NCBI RefSeq assembly: GCF_019797765.1
Contig: NZ_CP081862.1
Location: 3,844,001 to 3,908,000 of the forward strand
DNA: 64,000 nt
From: Cellulomonas sp. C5510
Lineage (GTDB): Bacteria > Actinomycetota > Actinomycetes > Actinomycetales > Cellulomonadaceae
Direction of reading: 5' to 3'
Numbering within the stretch: the first letter of the stretch is position 1; the number at the start of each line of letters is the position of its first letter. The notes beneath the pieces were generated by a model. It worked only from the letters and a program-made list of their open reading frames with translations. It was not told the DNA's origin and made no database searches. A program made the translations under genes and the position numbers. Of this stretch, positions 7,176-15,690 are shown piece by piece.

Positions 7176-8417
7176 TCAGGCCCCGGCCGCCAGCAGCACC
7201 AGCAGCGCCAGGTTGAGTGCCACCACCAGGGCGACGACCACGACCAGGACCGCCTGCAGCCGCGGGCCGTTCGCGTACGCCCCCAGCAGGCCCCGGTCCC
7301 GGTTCAGCCGGACCAGCGGCAACGCGGCGAACGGGATGCCGAACGACAGCACCACCTGGCTGACCACCAGCGTCCACGTCGGGTCGGCACCGACCGCCAG
7401 GAGCACGAGCGCCGGGACGAGCGTGATCGCCCGGCGGAGCAGCAGCGGCACCCGGCGGTGGATGAGGCCCTCCATGACGGCCGCACCCGCGTAGCAGCCC
7501 ACGGACGTCGAGGCGAGGCCCGAGGCGAGCAGCCCGACCGCGAACACCACGCCGATCCCCCCGCCGAGCGCGTCGCTGATCGCCGCGTGCGCCCCCTCGA
7601 TCGTGTCCGTGCCCTCGACGCCGCGCAGGTTCGCCGCCGCCAGCAGGAGCAGCCCGATGTTCACCGTCCCGGCGACACCCAGCGCCGTCCCGACGTCCCA
7701 GCGCGTGGCGCGCAGCAGGCCGGCGCGCAGCTCGGGGGCGGGCGACCGGCCGAACCGGTCCCGGCTCAGCGCCGAGTGCACGTAGATCGCGTGCGGCATC
7801 ACCGTGGCGCCCAGCATCGACGCCGCGAGCAGCACCGAGTCGGTGCCCGCGAACCGCGGGGCGAGGCCGGCGAGCATGCCCGCGGGGTCGGGCGGCCCCA
7901 GCAGCAGGCCACCCAGGAACCCGACGACGATGACGACCAGCAGCGCGACGACGAGCCGCTCGAACCGCCGCTGGCCGTAGCGGTCCTGCGTGGCCAGCAG
8001 CAGCATCGACACCACGCCGACGACGAGCCCGCCCGCGACGAGCGGGAGACCGAACAGCAGGTGCAGCGCGATGGCGCCGCCCACGACCTCGGCGATGTCC
8101 GTCGCGGCGGCCACGACCTCCGCCTGGGCCCAGAACGCCAGCCGGGGCCCGCGCCGCATCCGCCGGCCCAGCAGCCCGGGCAGCGACTCACCGGTGACGA
8201 TGCCGAGCTTCGCCGACTGGTACTGCACCAGCACCGCCATGGCGTTCGCGGCGACGAGCACCCAGAGCAGCAGGTACCCGTACCGGGCGCCGGCCGTGAG
8301 GTTCGCCGCGACGTTCCCCGGGTCGACGTACGCGATCGCGGCGACGAACGCCGGACCGAGCAGCGGCAGCACGCGCCCGCGCGACACCGCGGCACGATCC
8401 TGAGTGCTGGTCACCAC
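7176..8417 (-). CDS. mntH: Nramp-family Mn2+/Fe2+ transporter
   Basis: 413 residues, with about eleven membrane helices. Hallmarks of the Nramp metal site are present: DPGN in helix 1 (AYVDPGNVAANL) and MPHAIYVHS in helix 6. The family imports Mn2+ or Fe2+ with protons across the cytoplasmic membrane. The start is uncertain by one codon: GTG 8417 and GTG 8414 are adjacent, and GGAGGT lies directly in front, which favours the second or a transcript starting at the codon. A TTCGG-N4-CCGAA inverted repeat (8427-8440) is just upstream and could bind a metal-responsive repressor. Confidence 0.9.
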   Translation of the reverse strand: MVTSTQDRAAVSRGRVLPLLGPAFVAAIAYVDPGNVAANLTAGARYGYLLLWVLVAANAMAVLVQYQSAKLGIVTGESLPGLLGRRMRRGPRLAFWAQAEVVAAATDIAEVVGGAIALHLLFGLPLVAGGLVVGVVSMLLLATQDRYGQRRFERLVVALLVVIVVGFLGGLLLGPPDPAGMLAGLAPRFAGTDSVLLAASMLGATVMPHAIYVHSALSRDRFGRSPAPELRAGLLRATRWDVGTALGVAGTVNIGLLLLAAANLRGVEGTDTIEGAHAAISDALGGGIGVVFAVGLLASGLASTSVGCYAGAAVMEGLIHRRVPLLLRRAITLVPALVLLAVGADPTWTLVVSQVVLSFGIPFAALPLVRLNRDRGLLGAYANGPRLQAVLVVVVALVVALNLALLVLLAAGA

Positions 8418-8426
8418 ACCTCCAAT

Positions 8427-8440
8427 TTCGGTCGTCCGAA
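8427..8440. promoter_or_regulatory. Inverted repeat upstream of mntH
   Basis: TTCGG and CCGAA flank four bases, about ten bases before the mntH start. A metal repressor site (MntR or DtxR type) is possible by position, although the sequence does not match a consensus I know well. Confidence 0.35.
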
Positions 8441-8486
8441 CTCATCCTAAGCACACCCCACCCCCGCCGCCGCCCACCCCCTCCCG

Positions 8487-8555
8487 CGAGTTCGGCAGGT
8501 CGTGTGCGAGGTCGGCACCCGGAGCTGCCGACCTCGCCTGGGACTGCCGAACTCG
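8487..8555. terminator. Nested pair of perfect inverted repeats
   Basis: Outer arms CGAGTTCGGCAG (8487-8498) and CTGCCGAACTCG (8544-8555) enclose inner arms GAGGTCGGCA (8508-8517) and TGCCGACCTC (8526-8535). Both pairs are perfect. The structure lies downstream of the 8611-9243 gene and upstream of mntH, so it can act as that gene's terminator. Confidence 0.55.
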
Positions 8556-8557
8556 GC

Positions 8558-8605
8558 GGACGGGACCGGACGGGACCGGACGGGACCGGACGGGGCCGGA
8601 CGGGC
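8558..8605. repeat. Decamer tandem repeat
   Basis: The unit CGGACGGGAC is repeated about four to five times with small changes in the last copies. It lies between the nested inverted repeats and the stop of the YgjV/GNAT-like gene, in non-coding DNA. Confidence 0.75.
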
Positions 8606-8610
8606 GGGGG

Positions 8611-9243
8611 TCAGGGGGTGGCGGGGGCGACCTCGCGGCGCCAGCGGCCCGCCTCGTGGGTGAAGCCGACGCGGCGGAGGTAGTCGCCGGAGTCCTGCGC
8701 GTCGTCGACGACCACCAGCAACCGCAGGCCCGACCCGGCGAACGCCCCGCTGCGGCGGTACACGAACTCGCCGGGCGCGAAGTCGCGGAACCGGGGCGTC
8801 ACGTAGTCGAGCTGCACCTCGCCGACCCCCTCGCCGGCGTCGCGCACGACGACGACGCCGACCGTCTCGTCGCCGTGCAGCACGAGGTACGCCCACCGCG
8901 CGCCGGGGTCGTCGAGCGCGAACGACGGGTAGTACCGGGCGATGTCGTCGGCGTGCACCCCGAGCACGTGCCGCAGGTAGTCGTCGCGCGGGCCGACGGG
9001 CACCACCTGGTAGACGTCGGCGTCGTGCCGCTCGCGGGTGAGCCGCCACAGCCAGTAGGCGTCGATCACCGCGATCACGCCGTTCATGGCGGCGAACGGC
9101 CAGATCTCGACCACGGCGTTGTAGCCGGCGGCGACCACGGAGCCGGCGAAGTTCATCCACCGGAACCGCAGCACGCGGGCCTGCATGAGGGACACGACGA
9201 CGAGGACGGACCCGGTCCACCCGATGATCTCCAGCCACGGCAT
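8611..9243 (-). CDS. Membrane protein with YgjV-like N-terminus and GNAT-like C-terminus
   Basis: 210 residues from ATG 9243. Residues 1-75 hold about three hydrophobic helices resembling the YgjV inner-membrane family (GWTGSVLVVVSLMQARVLRF, RWMNFAGSVV, NGVIAVIDAYWLWRL). Residues 80-205 are soluble and read like an acetyltransferase of GNAT type: VGVVVVRD, EVQLDYVTPRFRDF, GLRLLVVVDDAQDSGDYLRR and a final VGFTHEAGRWRRE, as in the last strands of GNAT domains. This combination is conserved in several actinobacteria as far as I recall, but its function is unknown. It is transcribed alone. Confidence 0.65.
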   Translation of the reverse strand: MPWLEIIGWTGSVLVVVSLMQARVLRFRWMNFAGSVVAAGYNAVVEIWPFAAMNGVIAVIDAYWLWRLTRERHDADVYQVVPVGPRDDYLRHVLGVHADDIARYYPSFALDDPGARWAYLVLHGDETVGVVVVRDAGEGVGEVQLDYVTPRFRDFAPGEFVYRRSGAFAGSGLRLLVVVDDAQDSGDYLRRVGFTHEAGRWRREVAPATP

Positions 9244-9341
9244 GGCGTGACGCTACCGCCCGGTAGCGTCACCGCACGATCCTGTAGCGCGACTACCGGA
9301 ACGTCGTGGCCGCCGGATGTGCGGGCACCGGCCCCGGCACG

Positions 9342-10385
9342 TCAGCCGCCGAGCACCGCCACCGACCCCTCGTCGGCCGCCACCCGCACGCGCGCGCCGT
9401 CCGCGGGCACGCCGCCGCGCGCCGGGGTGGCGGCGACCGCCACGCCCTCCGGCTCGATGACCGCGACGAGCTCCAGGCGACCGCGGCGCGACCGGCGCCC
9501 GGTGACCCGCGCGTCCCGCACCGGAGCGCCCTCCCCCGCGGACTCCCCCGGGGCCAGCACGCGCCAGCCGCCCGGCGCCACGGCGAGCGTCCCCGCCAGC
9601 AGCGGGCCGTCGGCCGGCGGGGCCGCCGAGCCCCGGTCCGCGGCGGCGAGGAACGTCCGGTACCCCAGGAACTCCGCGACCTGGCGCCCGGCGGGGCGGT
9701 GCCACAGCTCCTCCGGCGGTGCGACCTGCAGCAGCCGGCCGGCCGCCATCACCGCGACCCGGTCCGCCACGGCGAACGCCTCGTCCTGGTCGTGCGTGAC
9801 GAACAGCGCGGTCGTCCCGGTGGTCACCAGCACCCGCCGCAGGTCGTCGGCGAGCCGCTCGCGCAGCGACCGGTCGAGGGCCGAGAGCGGCTCGTCCAGC
9901 AGGAGCAGCCCGGGGCGCGGGGCCAGCGACCGCGCGAGGGCGACCCGCTGCCGCTCACCCCCGGACAGCGTCGCCACCGGCCGCGGGCCGTAGCCGGGCA
10001 GGCCCACGAGGTCCAGCAGCTCCGCCACCCGGGCGGTGCGCTCCGCGCGGCCGAGGTCCCGCAGCCCGTACGCGACGTTGCCGGCGACGTCGCGGTGCGG
10101 GAACAGCTGGCCGTCCTGGAACACCAGGCCGAACCCCCGGCGGTGCACCGGCACGGGTGCGAGGTCCTGCGCGTCCCACAGCACCCGCCCTGCCGTCGGC
10201 GGCTCCAGCCCGGCCACCGCGCGCAGCAGCGACGACTTCCCGCAGCCCGACGGGCCGAGCAGCGCGAGCACCTGCCCCTGCGGCACGTCCAGGTCGACGC
10301 CCGCGACCGCCGTCACCCCCGCGGCACCCCGGGTCGCCCCCGGGTACCGCACCTCGAGGCCCCGTACCGCCAGCCCGTCCGTCAC
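9342..10385 (-). CDS. thiQ: Thiamine ABC transporter, ATP-binding protein
   Basis: 347 residues from GTG 10385, whose GTGA overlaps the stop of thiP. It has a full ABC ATPase core: Walker A GPSGCGKSS, Q-loop VFQDGQLFP, signature LSGGERQRVALARSL, Walker B LLLLDEPLSALD and the H-loop VTHDQDEA. About 100 residues follow the ATPase, forming a TOBE-like regulatory tail. It drives uptake of thiamine, or a thiamine precursor or phosphate, through ThiP. The specificity rests on the TPP riboswitch upstream of the operon and on the ThiB-like binding protein. The open frame extends far upstream but only as a shadow of thiP. Confidence 0.88.
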   Translation of the reverse strand: MTDGLAVRGLEVRYPGATRGAAGVTAVAGVDLDVPQGQVLALLGPSGCGKSSLLRAVAGLEPPTAGRVLWDAQDLAPVPVHRRGFGLVFQDGQLFPHRDVAGNVAYGLRDLGRAERTARVAELLDLVGLPGYGPRPVATLSGGERQRVALARSLAPRPGLLLLDEPLSALDRSLRERLADDLRRVLVTTGTTALFVTHDQDEAFAVADRVAVMAAGRLLQVAPPEELWHRPAGRQVAEFLGYRTFLAAADRGSAAPPADGPLLAGTLAVAPGGWRVLAPGESAGEGAPVRDARVTGRRSRRGRLELVAVIEPEGVAVAATPARGGVPADGARVRVAADEGSVAVLGG

Positions 10386-12163
10386 AGCTCTCCTCCCACC
10401 GGGCCGCGCAGCCGCTCCGCGACCGCCATCACCCCCGCCGTCAGCAGGGCCAACACGACCCCGGCCGCGAGCGCCATGCCGTAGTTGTCCGCACCCGGCT
10501 GGCCGATCAGCCGGAAGATCACGACGGGCAGCGTCGGACGGTCGGGCCGGGCCAGGAACGACGTCGCGCCGAACTCGCCGAGCGACACCGCGAACGCGAA
10601 CCCCACGGCGAGGCCGGCGGAACGCACCGCGAGCGCCCCGTCCACCGTCGCGAGCACGCGGCCGGGACCGGCACCCAGCGTCCCGGCGGCCTCCCGCAGC
10701 CGCGGGTCGACGGCGCGCAGCACGGGCAGCACCGTGCGCACGACGAGCGGCACCGCGACGACCGCCTGGACGACCGGCACCAGCACTCCCGTGGTCCGCA
10801 GGTCCGTCGCGATGCCGAACGGGTGCCCGAGCGTCAGCAGCGCCCCGAACCCGACCGTCACGGCGGACACGCCCAGCGGCAGCATGAACACGCCGTCCAG
10901 CACCCCGACGGCGCGGCGGGCCGCCGTGCGCCGGGGGCGCCGCGACACCAGAAGCGCCACGAGGCAGCCGACGACGAGGGCCAGCACCGTGGCGTCGACC
11001 GCCGCGCGCAGCGAGTTGCCCAGCGCCTCCCAGACCGTGACCGTCAGCGCGTTCCGTCCGCCCGTGGTGCCGAGCGCGCGGTAGTGGTCCAGGCCCCAGC
11101 CGTCGCCGGTGCGCAGCGACCCGAGCAGCAGGGCGGCGAGCGGCAGGGCGAGCAGCACCAGCACCACCGCCGTGACGACCGCCGGCAGGGGGTGCGGGCG
11201 GCCGACCGCCCGGACAGGCGTGTCGACGAGCGACAGCGCGCGCTCCCGCCGGGCCCGCGCGCGGCCTGCCACGGCGAGCGCGGCGACGACCACCACCACC
11301 TGCACCACCGACAGCACCGAGGCGGCCCGCAGGTCCAGGAACTGCGTCGTCTGGATCCAGATCTCCGTCTCCACGGTGCCGAACCGCATGCCGCCGAGCA
11401 CCAGCACCGTCCCGAACGCCGTCGCGCAGAACAGGAACACCAGCGAGGCCGCGGACGTGAGCGCCGGGGTGAGCGCCGGCAGCGTCACCGTCAGGAACGC
11501 CCGCGCGGGCGACGCGCCGAGCGACCGGGCGGCCTGCTCGGGCCGCGGGTCGAGGCGCTCCCACAGCCCGCCGACGGTCCGCACGACGACCGCGTAGTTG
11601 AAGAACACCAGCGCGGCGACGATCGCGGCGAACGTCCCGTCGAGGTGCAGGAACCCCAGGGGCCCGTTGTCCCGCAGCAGCGCCCGGAACGCCACGCCCA
11701 CCACGACCGTCGGCAGCACGAACGGCACCGTCACGAACGCGCGCAGCACCCCGCGCCCCGGGAACCGGCTGCGGTACAGCACCGCCGCACCGGGCACGCC
11801 CAGCAGCACCGAGATCACCGTGCCGAGGGTCGCCTGCGCCAGCGTCAGCCCGACGATCCGCCAGGTCCGCGGTCGCCCGAGCACCTCCGCGAACCCGGAC
11901 AGGTCCAGCGACCCGTCGACGACGAGGCCGCGCCCGACGAGCGTCAGCACGGGCCACGCGAAGAACACCCCGAGGAACAGCAGCGGCACCGCGGCCGCCA
12001 CCGCCCACGCCGTCCCGCGCGCGACCGCCCAGCCGCGCCCGGGCGCGGTGGGCGCGGTGGGCGCGGCCGGGGGCGGCGCGGGGACCCCCGGAGGGGTCGC
12101 GCGCGCACCCGTCCCCGGCCGGCCGGAGCCGGTCGGGGACGGGTGCGTCAGCGGGCGGGTCAC
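10382..12163 (-). CDS. thiP: Thiamine ABC transporter, two-module permease
   Basis: 593 residues from GTG 12163. About twelve membrane helices are arranged as two binding-protein-dependent permease modules fused in one chain, as in ThiP and FbpB-type proteins. Each module has an EAA-like loop contacting the ATPase (AARSLGASPARAFLTVTLPA in the first, EAAGTLGAGPGRVLATVDGA in the second). The first 45 residues are a cytoplasmic Pro/Ala-rich extension. It lies four bases after thiB and overlaps thiQ. Confidence 0.88.
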   Translation of the reverse strand: MTRPLTHPSPTGSGRPGTGARATPPGVPAPPPAAPTAPTAPGRGWAVARGTAWAVAAAVPLLFLGVFFAWPVLTLVGRGLVVDGSLDLSGFAEVLGRPRTWRIVGLTLAQATLGTVISVLLGVPGAAVLYRSRFPGRGVLRAFVTVPFVLPTVVVGVAFRALLRDNGPLGFLHLDGTFAAIVAALVFFNYAVVVRTVGGLWERLDPRPEQAARSLGASPARAFLTVTLPALTPALTSAASLVFLFCATAFGTVLVLGGMRFGTVETEIWIQTTQFLDLRAASVLSVVQVVVVVAALAVAGRARARRERALSLVDTPVRAVGRPHPLPAVVTAVVLVLLALPLAALLLGSLRTGDGWGLDHYRALGTTGGRNALTVTVWEALGNSLRAAVDATVLALVVGCLVALLVSRRPRRTAARRAVGVLDGVFMLPLGVSAVTVGFGALLTLGHPFGIATDLRTTGVLVPVVQAVVAVPLVVRTVLPVLRAVDPRLREAAGTLGAGPGRVLATVDGALAVRSAGLAVGFAFAVSLGEFGATSFLARPDRPTLPVVIFRLIGQPGADNYGMALAAGVVLALLTAGVMAVAERLRGPVGGEL

Positions 12164-12167
12164 GGCG

Positions 12168-13262
12168 TCAGCCCGTCACCAGGTCCGTCCACTCACGGAC
12201 CCACGTCTCCCGGTTCGCCGCGATCTCGTCGAGCGGCACGGTGTACGGCTCGTCGGCCAGCGGCGCCCACTGCGCCCAGTCCTCCGGCAGGTCCACCGCC
12301 GAGCTCACCGGGTACATGTACATCGACCCGGGGATGTCGCCCTGCACCGCGTCCGACAGCAGCCAGTCCACCAGCCGGCGCGCGCCCTCGGGGTTCTGCG
12401 CGCCCGCGAGGACGCCGGCGTACTCGACCTGCCGGAAGCAGGTGCCGAGCAGCGCGCCGGTGGTCGGCTCGCCGCCGCTCTCGGGGATCGTCTCGGGCGG
12501 CGACGACGCGTAGGACAGCGCGATCGGCCGGGAGCCGCCGCCGCCCCCGCCGGAGAAGTCGGTGTAGTACGCGTCCGACCAGCCCTCCGCGACCTTCAGG
12601 CCGTTCGCCGTGAGGTCACGCCAGTACTGCTGCCAGCCGTCCTCGCCGAACGCCCCGACGGTCGCCAGCAGGAACGCCAGCCCGGGGCTGGACGTCGCGG
12701 CGTTCGTCACGACGGTCAGGTCCCGGTACGCGGGGTCGGTCAGGTCCTCGAGCGTCGCCGGCTCCGGGACGCCCCGGTCGGCGAACCAGGCGTGGTCCAC
12801 GTTGAGGCACACGTCGCCGAGGTCGACGGCGGTCAGCGACCCCGAGTCGTCCGGGGCGTACGGCTCCGCGTCGGCCGCGGCCGGCACCTGCGACGTGTAG
12901 GGCTCCAGCACGCCCTCGTCGATCGCCCGCGACGCGAACGTGTTGTCGATCCCGTAGACGACGTCGCCCAGCGGGGCGTCCTTGGTCAGGATGAGCTGGT
13001 TCACCAGCGCCCCGCCGTCACCGGGCGCGACCTGCGTGACGGTCAGCCCGGTGTCCGCCTCGAACTGCTCGAGCAGCCCGTCGCTGACGTGGAACGAGTC
13101 GTGGGTGACCAGCGTGACCGACCCGCCCGCCGTGCCGTCCCCGCCCGCGGACCCGCCGGACGGCGACCCGCCGGTGGCCGAGCAGGCCGTGAGGGCCAGG
13201 GCCGCGACCCCCAGGGCCGCGGTGTGCCGGATGGTCCGGCGTGCTGCGCGCGTGCGCGCCAT
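12168..13262 (-). CDS. thiB: Thiamine-binding lipoprotein of ABC transporter
   Basis: 364 residues from ATG 13262. A lipoprotein signal ends in the lipobox LTAC, with C27 as the lipidated residue. The mature chain is an extracellular solute-binding protein of the ThiB/iron-binding class: VTLVTHDSFHVSDGLLEQF, GDVVYGIDNTFASRA, SSPGLAFLLATVGAFGEDGW and the ending GSMYMYPVSSAVDLPEDW. These match ThiB proteins rather than ferric-binding ones. It is the first gene of thiBPQ and is preceded by a TPP riboswitch. Confidence 0.9.
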   Translation of the reverse strand: MARTRAARRTIRHTAALGVAALALTACSATGGSPSGGSAGGDGTAGGSVTLVTHDSFHVSDGLLEQFEADTGLTVTQVAPGDGGALVNQLILTKDAPLGDVVYGIDNTFASRAIDEGVLEPYTSQVPAAADAEPYAPDDSGSLTAVDLGDVCLNVDHAWFADRGVPEPATLEDLTDPAYRDLTVVTNAATSSPGLAFLLATVGAFGEDGWQQYWRDLTANGLKVAEGWSDAYYTDFSGGGGGGSRPIALSYASSPPETIPESGGEPTTGALLGTCFRQVEYAGVLAGAQNPEGARRLVDWLLSDAVQGDIPGSMYMYPVSSAVDLPEDWAQWAPLADEPYTVPLDEIAANRETWVREWTDLVTG

Positions 13263-13348
13263 GCGTCCTCCTCGATGTGCAACCGAGGGGGTCGCCGCGC
13301 GTCGTCCGCCCGCGCGCGCTGCCGCACCCGTGCCGACGACACGAGGCG

Positions 13349-13472
13349 ACTGAGATCCCGACTCCCTACGCCGGTGCTAACCGGATCAGGTGCGAGGGTC
13401 TGCGGTTCCGTCCGCACTCTCAGCGTCGGTCGGGCGCCACCTCGCGGCGGCGGTCCGGGACGCTCCCCTGTC
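13349..13472 (-). promoter_or_regulatory. TPP (THI-element) riboswitch
   Basis: Read on the minus strand, the leader holds the conserved TPP aptamer parts in order: CAGGGGAGC near 13470, CTGAGAGTGCGG near 13422, GACCCT, ACCTGATCCGG, then a variable P3/P5 side and GGCGTAGGGA near 13370-13361. It lies 87 bases upstream of thiB. A -10 box TAGGGT (13489-13484) sits just before it. Binding of thiamine pyrophosphate should switch off thiBPQ, most likely by hiding the translation start or ending transcription. Confidence 0.93.
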
Positions 13473-13483
13473 GTTCGGGGCCG

Positions 13484-13489
13484 ACCCTA
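13484..13489 (-). promoter_or_regulatory. -10 box of the thiBPQ operon
   Basis: TAGGGT on the minus strand, about 12 bases before the first paired bases of the riboswitch, is placed correctly for a transcript beginning near 13477. Confidence 0.5.
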
Positions 13490-13633
13490 CACCGCCGTCC
13501 CCGACGCCCCCAGCCGCCGCCCCCGCGCGACTGCGTGCGCCGGGGTGACCTGCGGTGCGGCACCCGCGGGGCTAGCGTGGGGCGCAGCACGCACGCGCCC
13601 GCACGACACCGCACCGACGCAGCAGGAGGAACC

Positions 13634-13921
13634 GTGGCCGACGAGGAGACCCAGTCCACGTTCGCGAAGATCACCGGCCTGGTGGTGGCGGGCGCGGTCG
13701 CGTGGCTCGCCGGGAAGGCCGTGGACGCCGCCTGGAAGGCCGCCGTCGGCCACAAGCCGCCGAAGCCGGAGGACGACGCCGACGACATCCGCATCGGCGA
13801 GGTGGTCGCGGCCTCCGTGATCACCGCCGGCGCCGTGACGCTGGCGCGGGTGTTCGCCACGCGCGGGACCAAGAAGTTCGTGCAGCGCGTCGACAGGAAC
13901 CGGCGCCTGCCGCACGCCTGA
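13634..13921 (+). CDS. DUF4235 family protein
   Basis: 95 residues from GTG 13634, preceded by AGGAGGA at good spacing. The sequence has a short membrane-like helix ([20 protein letters not shown]), a basic/acidic middle part KPPKPEDDADDIRIGE and a second hydrophobic helix VVAASVITAGAVTLARVF. This is the layout of DUF4235, a small actinobacterial membrane family of unknown function. A TAGCGT -10 box lies at 13573-13578. It stands alone between the divergent thiB leader and a methyltransferase. Confidence 0.75.
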   Translation: MADEETQSTFAKITGLVVAGAVAWLAGKAVDAAWKAAVGHKPPKPEDDADDIRIGEVVAASVITAGAVTLARVFATRGTKKFVQRVDRNRRLPHA

Positions 13922-14008
13922 CCAGGCACGGAGGTCCCCCTCCGACCGACCTGCGCCCCGCTAGGCTCGAGCGTCCCGCTCGCCGACGAATGCGCAGGTC
14001 AGCCCGCC

Positions 14009-14767
14009 ATGCCCGCGACGCCAGCCCGGCCCGCACGCCGCTGTGTCCAGACCGTCGACGACGTGCTCGACCTCATGGACCACCTGTTCGCCGAGCAGGC
14101 CGACCGGTGGTCGGACCGGGGCGGCGCGGACTTCTGGGACCGGTTCTACGCCGACCGCGGCCGGGGCGTGCCGTTCTTCCGCTGGGCCCCGGACGAGAGC
14201 CTGGTGGCGTGGCACGCCGACGGCCGGCTGCCCCTCGGTCCGGGCACCCGGGTGCTGGAGCTCGGCTGCGGGCCCGGCCGCAACGCCGTCTGGCTCGCGC
14301 AGCAGGGCTGCACCGTCGACGCGCTCGACCTCTCGCAGGCGGCGCTGGACTGGGGACGGGAGCGGGCCGACGAGGCCGGCGTCGACGTCCGGTTCGCCCG
14401 CGCGGACGTCCTCACGTGGCAGCCGCCGGCGGAGCAGTACGACCTGGTCTACGACTCCGGCTGCTTCCACCACCTGCCGCCGCACCGCCGGCTGACGTAC
14501 CGCGGGCTGCTGGAGCGGACGGTGCGCCCCGGCGGGCGGTTCGGCCTGGCCTGCTTCGCGACCGGGCACGACGGGCGCGGCGGCACCGAGGCGGACGACG
14601 CCGACCTGTACCGCGAGGGCGGGCTCGGCGGCGGGCTCGCCTACGGCGCCGACGACCTGCGGCGCGCGTTCGGCTGGCTGGACGAGGTGGAGCTGCGCCG
14701 CATGCGGTCCGGCGACCCGGCGACGTTCGGCGAGGACTTCCTCTGGGCGGCGATGTTCCGCCGGTGA
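14009..14767 (+). CDS. Class I SAM-dependent methyltransferase
   Basis: 252 residues from ATG 14009. Starts at later codons are possible because the conserved part begins near MDHLFAEQADRWSDRGGADF. Motif I is VLELGCGPGRNAVWLA, followed by the acidic post-I strand VDALDLSQ, the adenine-contact segment VRFARADVLTWQPP and the YDLVYDSGCFHHLPPHRR motif seen in small-molecule and thiopurine-like methyltransferases. A TAGGCT box lies at 13962-13967. The substrate cannot be told. It converges with the Mrp operon. Confidence 0.8.
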   Translation: MPATPARPARRCVQTVDDVLDLMDHLFAEQADRWSDRGGADFWDRFYADRGRGVPFFRWAPDESLVAWHADGRLPLGPGTRVLELGCGPGRNAVWLAQQGCTVDALDLSQAALDWGRERADEAGVDVRFARADVLTWQPPAEQYDLVYDSGCFHHLPPHRRLTYRGLLERTVRPGGRFGLACFATGHDGRGGTEADDADLYREGGLGGGLAYGADDLRRAFGWLDEVELRRMRSGDPATFGEDFLWAAMFRR

Positions 14768-14809
14768 CGGCACACCGCCGGGGCGGGCACCGGACGCCCG
14801 CCGCCGGGG

Positions 14810-15244
14810 TCAGCCCGGGCGGCCGGACGCACCCGGGGCACCGTGCGCGTCGTCGTGGTCGTCGTCCTCGTCCCCGTCCTGCGTCCCCTCGCGCTCCGAC
14901 GCGCGCTCCTGCGCCTCGGTGAGCTCGTCGACGACGAGCAGGTCGCGGCGCACCTTGCCCGTGCGGTAGCCCGCCCGCCCGACCAGGTGGGCCGCGACGG
15001 GCGCCGTGAGCATCTGGAACAGCGCCACCAGGATCAGCGCCCACACCGCGCCGCCGGACCGCAGCCGCAGCGATAGCCCGATGAGCACCAGGACCAGCCC
15101 GAGCACCTGCGGCTTGGTGCCGGCGTGCATCCGGGACAGCAGGTCGGGGAACCGCAGCACGCCGATGCCGGCCGCGAGCGCCAGCAGCGCGCCGCCGAGG
15201 AGGCAGACCGCCGCCACGACGTCCGCGAGGGTGTCCGTGCTCAC
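14810..15244 (-). CDS. mrpG: Na+/H+ antiporter Mrp subunit G
   Basis: 144 residues from GTG 15244, overlapping mrpF by four bases. Three membrane helices carry the MnhG signature GIGVLRFPDLLSRMHAGTKP. The C-terminal 45 residues are an added, highly charged tail rich in Asp, Glu and His. It is part of the Mrp multisubunit cation/proton antiporter in the cytoplasmic membrane. As last gene of the operon it ends in a short convergent gap with the methyltransferase. Confidence 0.9.
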   Translation of the reverse strand: MSTDTLADVVAAVCLLGGALLALAAGIGVLRFPDLLSRMHAGTKPQVLGLVLVLIGLSLRLRSGGAVWALILVALFQMLTAPVAAHLVGRAGYRTGKVRRDLLVVDELTEAQERASEREGTQDGDEDDDHDDAHGAPGASGRPG

Positions 15245-15690
15245 CGTGCGCCTCCCTCCTGCTCCTCGTCCGCGTGGTCCTCGTGCCCGTGCGCGGCGTC
15301 GTCGTGCGTCACCTGCGCCTCGGCCTCCTGGGCGCGGCGCCGGCGGCGCTGCTCCTCGGCCTCGTCCTCGGCGCGCATGCGCTCGGCCTCCTCCTGGGCG
15401 ATCTCCTCGCGGGTGCGCACGCGGCCCTCGCCCTCGGGCTCCACGGACGCGAACCGGGAGATGGTCACCGAGCCGACGAACCCCACGAGAGAGAGCACGA
15501 CGAGGACGGGCACGACGTCGGTGCGCCGGTCGATCGAGGCGTACAGCGCGACGCCGGCGACCACGACGGTCACGACGATGTCGAGCGCCACGGTGCGGTC
15601 CAGCATCGACGGGCCCCGCTCCGCCCGGACCAGGGCCAGAGCCCCCGCGACGGCCAGCAGCGCGGCGCACACCAGGTACACGGCGGTCAC
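15241..15690 (-). CDS. mrpF: Na+/H+ antiporter Mrp subunit F
   Basis: 149 residues from GTG 15690. The first 85 residues have three membrane helices with the MnhF pattern RAERGPSMLDRTVALDIVVT. The usual protein is about 90 residues. Here a charged, probably coiled-coil tail of about 60 residues follows (TREEIAQEEAERMRAEDEAE, then a His/Asp/Glu-rich end). It overlaps mrpE and mrpG by four bases each. Confidence 0.9.
   Translation of the reverse strand: MTAVYLVCAALLAVAGALALVRAERGPSMLDRTVALDIVVTVVVAGVALYASIDRRTDVVPVLVVLSLVGFVGSVTISRFASVEPEGEGRVRTREEIAQEEAERMRAEDEAEEQRRRRRAQEAEAQVTHDDAAHGHEDHADEEQEGGAR

Noticed and set aside
7132..7377. 81-residue minus-strand frame after mntH
   Set aside because: It overlaps the 3' end of mntH out of frame and has no motif.
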